Shown here: one piece after another, positions 60,901 to 64,000 of the stretch
Layout: every line of letters begins with the position of its first letter
How positions within the stretch are numbered: position 1 is the stretch's first letter
Assembly (NCBI RefSeq): GCF_000421645.1
Contig: NZ_ATXK01000010.1
Span: forward strand, 1 to 64,000
Length of the DNA stretch: 64,000 bases
From: Aurantimonas coralicida DSM 14790
GTDB taxonomy: Bacteria; Pseudomonadota; Alphaproteobacteria; Rhizobiales; Rhizobiaceae
Reading direction: 5' to 3'
Position numbers and translations under genes: made by a program
The notes under the pieces: model-generated
The model's input: only the letters and a program-made list of their open reading frames with translations
Databases searched by the model: none
Told to the model about the DNA's origin: nothing

Positions 60901-63351
60901 ATGATCAGACTGCTCGGCTATTTCTTTGCCATCGGTGCCGTCTTCTTCCTCGTGGTGGCCGGCGGCTTCGCCTGGTACATCGAGAAGATGGGCAGTGACC
61001 TGCCGGACTATCAGGTCCTGGCGGCCTACGAGCCGCCCGTCACGACGCGGGTGCACGCCGCCGACGGCTCGCTGATGGCCGAATACGCGCGCCAGCGGCG
61101 CCTGTTCCTGCCGATCCAGGCGGTGCCGGATCTCGTCAAGAACGCCTTCCTCTCCGCCGAGGACAAGAACTTCTACCAGCATCCGGGCGTCGACATCGAA
61201 GGCGTGGCGCGCGCCGTCATGGTGCTGGCCAAGGGCGGCCGCATGCAGGGCGCCTCGACCATCACCCAGCAGGTCGCCAAGAACTTCCTTCTGACCAACG
61301 AGCGCACCTTCGACCGCAAGATCAAGGAAGCGATCCTGTCGCTGCGCATCGAGCAGGCCTATTCCAAGGACAAGATCCTCGAGCTCTATCTGAACGAGAT
61401 CTATCTGGGCCTCGGCTCCTACGGCGTCGCCGCCGCGGCGCTGGCTTATTTCGACAAGTCGGTAAACGAACTGACCATCGAGGAAGCCGCCTATCTGGGC
61501 GCGCTGCCGAAGGCGCCGGAGAATTACAATCCGTTCCGCGACCCGGACCGGGCGATCGAGCGCCGCAACTGGGTCATCGACCAGATGGCCGCCAACGGCT
61601 TCATCACCGCCGAGGCCGCCAGCGAGGCGCAGGAAAAGCCGCTCGACGTCAATCCGCGGCCGACCGGCACCTATCTGGCGTCGTCCGAGTATTTCACCGA
61701 GGACGTGCGCCGCGAGATCATCCAGCGCTACGGCGTCGACGCGCTCTACGAGGGCGGTCTGTCGGTCCGCACGACCCTCGATCCGACGCTGCAGGCGGAG
61801 GCGCGCAAGGCGCTCCAGCACGGGCTGATCAAATATGACGAGGAGCGCGGCTGGCGCGGGCCGGTGACCCGGGTCGAGATCGGCAGCGACTGGGGCCAGT
61901 CGCTGGCCAAGATCGAGCCGCTCGCCGACGTCCCCGAATGGCGTCTGGCCGTCGTCCTGACCGCCGAAGCGGGTCGCGTGGAGATCGGCCTGCAGCCGCC
62001 GCGCGACATGTCCGGCGCCCGGGGCGCTGAGCGCGAGTTGGCGAGCATCGCCAGGGACGACATGAAATGGGCGCTGCGCCTGAACACCGAGGATCGGAAG
62101 GGCAATGTCAGCTCCGCCGCCGAGGTGCTGTCGCGCGGCGACGTCGTCTATGTGGAGAAGAAGGAAGAGGGCGCCGGCTACCGGCTGCGCCAGCCGCCGA
62201 AGGTGCAGGGCGCACTGGTGGCGATGGAGCCCAAGACCGGGCGTGTCGTCGCCATGGTCGGTGGCTTCTCCTTCGCCCAGTCCGAGTTCAACCGGGCCAG
62301 CCAGGCCTATCGCCAGCCCGGTTCGTCCTTCAAACCCTTCGTCTACGCCGCGGCGCTGGACAATGGCTACACGCCGTCCTCGGTCATCATGGACGCGCCG
62401 ATCTCGCTGCCGGACGGCAATGGCGGCGTCTGGGAACCGTCCAATTACGGCGGCGGCTCGGCCGGTCCCTCGACCCTGCGCCTCGGCATCGAGAAGAGCC
62501 GCAATCTCATGACGATCCGGCTCGCCAAGGACATGGGCATGGACCTTGTCGCGGAATATGCCGAGCGTTTCGGCATCTACGACAATCTCGGCAAATATCT
62601 GCCGATGGCCCTCGGCGCCGGCGAGACCACGGTCCTGCGCATGGTGTCGGCCTATTCGGTCATCGCCAATGGCGGCCGCTCGCTGGAGCCGTCGCTGATC
62701 GACCGGGTCCAGGATCGCTACGGCAAGACGATCTACAAGCACGACCAGCGCATCTGCCAGACCTGCGACGCGCCGGCCTATGACGGCCAGAGCGAGCCGG
62801 AACTGGTCGACGAGCGCGATCAGGTGCTCGACCCGATGACCGCCTACCAGATCACGTCGATGATGGAGGGCGTCGTCCAGCGCGGCACCGCCACCCGTGT
62901 GGCCGCGCTCGGCGTTCCCATCGCCGGCAAGACCGGCACCACCAACGAGGAGAAGGACGTCTGGTTCGTCGGCTTTACCCCGGACCTCGTGACCGGCGTG
63001 TTCCTCGGCTACGACAACCCGACCCCGATGGGCCGCGGCGCCACCGGTGGCGGCATGGCGGCACCGGTCTTCATCGACTTCATGGAGGATGCGCTGGAAG
63101 GCGTGCCGCCGGTCGAGTTCAAGGTGCCCGAGGGCATGGACCTGATCGCCGTGAACCGGAAGACCGGCATGCGCTCCGGCGGTTCGGGCGGCGACGTCAT
63201 CATGGAGGCGTTCAAGCCCGGCACCGGGCCGTCCGACACCTTCAACATCATCGGCGCCGACGAGATGGCCGGCGGCTTCGGCTCCGGGCAGGTCTCGCAG
63301 GAGGCCGAGCAGGCCATCGTCCAGGGCGGTGGTGGCGGCGGGCTGTTCTAG
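60901..63351 (+). CDS. mrcA: Penicillin-binding protein 1A, bifunctional peptidoglycan synthase
   Basis: This 816-residue class A PBP has an N-terminal membrane helix (about 5-27), a glycosyltransferase domain (E-D-K-N-F-Y-Q-H-P-G near 89-98; STITQQVAKNFLLTNE near 120-135), an OB-like domain (about 310-410) and the transpeptidase domain with S475 in S-S-F-K, a second Ser/Asn motif near 530 and K-T-G-T-T near 679-683. It polymerises and cross-links peptidoglycan. It is followed by prfB after 127 bases. The C-terminal tail ends in a Gly-rich sequence (V-Q-G-G-G-G-G-G-L-F). Confidence 0.96.
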   Translation: MIRLLGYFFAIGAVFFLVVAGGFAWYIEKMGSDLPDYQVLAAYEPPVTTRVHAADGSLMAEYARQRRLFLPIQAVPDLVKNAFLSAEDKNFYQHPGVDIEGVARAVMVLAKGGRMQGASTITQQVAKNFLLTNERTFDRKIKEAILSLRIEQAYSKDKILELYLNEIYLGLGSYGVAAAALAYFDKSVNELTIEEAAYLGALPKAPENYNPFRDPDRAIERRNWVIDQMAANGFITAEAASEAQEKPLDVNPRPTGTYLASSEYFTEDVRREIIQRYGVDALYEGGLSVRTTLDPTLQAEARKALQHGLIKYDEERGWRGPVTRVEIGSDWGQSLAKIEPLADVPEWRLAVVLTAEAGRVEIGLQPPRDMSGARGAERELASIARDDMKWALRLNTEDRKGNVSSAAEVLSRGDVVYVEKKEEGAGYRLRQPPKVQGALVAMEPKTGRVVAMVGGFSFAQSEFNRASQAYRQPGSSFKPFVYAAALDNGYTPSSVIMDAPISLPDGNGGVWEPSNYGGGSAGPSTLRLGIEKSRNLMTIRLAKDMGMDLVAEYAERFGIYDNLGKYLPMALGAGETTVLRMVSAYSVIANGGRSLEPSLIDRVQDRYGKTIYKHDQRICQTCDAPAYDGQSEPELVDERDQVLDPMTAYQITSMMEGVVQRGTATRVAALGVPIAGKTGTTNEEKDVWFVGFTPDLVTGVFLGYDNPTPMGRGATGGGMAAPVFIDFMEDALEGVPPVEFKVPEGMDLIAVNRKTGMRSGGSGGDVIMEAFKPGTGPSDTFNIIGADEMAGGFGSGQVSQEAEQAIVQGGGGGGLF

Positions 63352-63478
63352 CCAAGCCGGCCACGGACCGTTATAGAGCCACCCCGACCGGCAATCCGGC
63401 TCCGACGTCGCCCCGCGCGACGGCGAGGCCTGCGTCGCCGGTGCGAGACCATACCCTCAGGATTTAGGAGATTGCGGC

Positions 63479-64000
63479 TTGCGCGCCGAGATCGAGAACC
63501 TTGTCGACGAAATCAAGCAGGCCATAAGCCTGCTGAGGAGGCATCTTTGACTGGGAGAAATCTCTCAAACGCCTCGACCTGCTGAACAACAAGGCGGAAG
63601 ATCCGACCATCTGGGATGATCCGGCCGAAGCGCAGAAGCTCATGCGCGAACGCCAGTTCCTGGACACCGCCATCGGCGCGGTGAACCGCCTGAACCAGTC
63701 GCTGCAGGACAATATCGAACTCATCGCCATGGGCGAGGAGGAGAAGGACGCCGAGATCGTCAAGGAAGCCGAGGCTGCGATCCGCGAGATCAAGGCCGAG
63801 GCCGACAAGCGGCAGATCGAGACGCTCCTCTCCGGCGAGGCCGATTCCAACGACACCTATGTCGAGGTTCATTCGGGCGCCGGCGGCACCGAGAGCCAGG
63901 ACTGGGCGGCGATGCTGCAGCGCATGTACATGCGCTGGGCCGAGCGGGCCAAGTTCAAGGTCGAGGTCCTGGAAGAGCATTCCGGCGAAGAGGCGGGTAT
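63479..64000 (+). CDS. prfB: Peptide chain release factor 2, 5' part, with programmed +1 frameshift
   Basis: The gene starts with TTG at 63479, eight bases after AGGAG (63466-63470). The first 23 codons end at an in-frame TGA (63548-63550). Reading continues in the +1 frame from GAC at 63549 as D-W-E-K-S-L-K-R-L-D-L-L-N, and matches RF2 to the window edge (E-V-H-S-G-A-G-G-T-E-S-Q-D-W). The signal is AGGAGG (63536-63541), three bases, CTT TGA C, as in E. coli. RF2 reads UAA/UGA; low RF2 promotes the shift, giving self-regulation. The GGQ part is beyond the window. Confidence 0.95.

Overview
The window is a GC-rich, gene-dense stretch of core chromosome from an alphaproteobacterium, most likely of the order Hyphomicrobiales (Rhizobiales). 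The evidence is the combination of genes and orders: secY-adk-rpsM with no infA, rpmJ or map between them; an ATP12-type F1 assembly chaperone; an NDUFA12-type complex I accessory subunit; GatCAB; the run pyrB-'pyrC'-plsY-dprA-topA-rnr-DUF983-NUDIX-rpmG; and the run rne-amidase-PBP1A-prfB. I cannot name the genus. I saw no tRNA, rRNA, CRISPR array, insertion sequence, prophage gene or genomic island.

Layout. 1-14.9 kb: the end of tuf, then the fused S10, spc and alpha ribosomal protein clusters (rpsJ to rplQ, with secY, adk and rpoA), closed by an intrinsic terminator. A near-consensus promoter in front of rpsM probably starts a separate alpha operon. 14.9-26 kb, mainly plus strand: an NAD-dependent reductase, a tiny putative secreted peptide with its own terminator, a DegP/DegQ-type protease, rarA, a BCCT transporter, crcB, an RluC-type pseudouridine synthase with a HAD phosphatase, an ATP12 chaperone and pccB. 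26-39.4 kb, minus strand: a putative esterase, rpmG, an MFS permease, NUDIX, DUF983, rnr, topA, dprA, plsY, a dihydroorotase-like gene and pyrB. One 58-codon gene on the plus strand sits between topA and dprA behind a very good promoter.

39.5-49.2 kb, mainly plus strand: aidB-like acyl-CoA dehydrogenase, two small membrane proteins, ruvX (minus), an UPF0173 hydrolase, the gatC-gatA-gatB genes interleaved with two GNAT acetyltransferases and a 77-residue protein, NDUFA12 and a DUF2155 protein. 49.2-54.5 kb, minus strand: aat, accC, accB, aroQ, a DsbA-like protein and an M48 metalloprotease. 54.6-64 kb: an aminotransferase, rne (minus), then an amidase, PBP1A and the start of prfB with its programmed frameshift.

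The genes serve translation (ribosome, RNA polymerase alpha, tRNA amidation, RF2), RNA decay (RNase E, RNase R), pyrimidine, fatty-acid and shikimate metabolism, cell-wall growth and envelope proteostasis. I did not find a clearly undescribed multi-gene system. The best leads are smaller: a PyrC-like protein that has lost its metal-binding residues beside pyrB, the promoter-equipped 58-residue protein opposite dprA, the secreted-peptide gene with its own terminator, a structured leader before rplO, a possibly near-leaderless pyrB transcript, and the RNase E acidic insertion plus C-terminal GWW motif. Most very long open frames that lie antisense to topA/rnr, rne, rpoA and the BCCT gene look like composition artefacts of GC-rich DNA.
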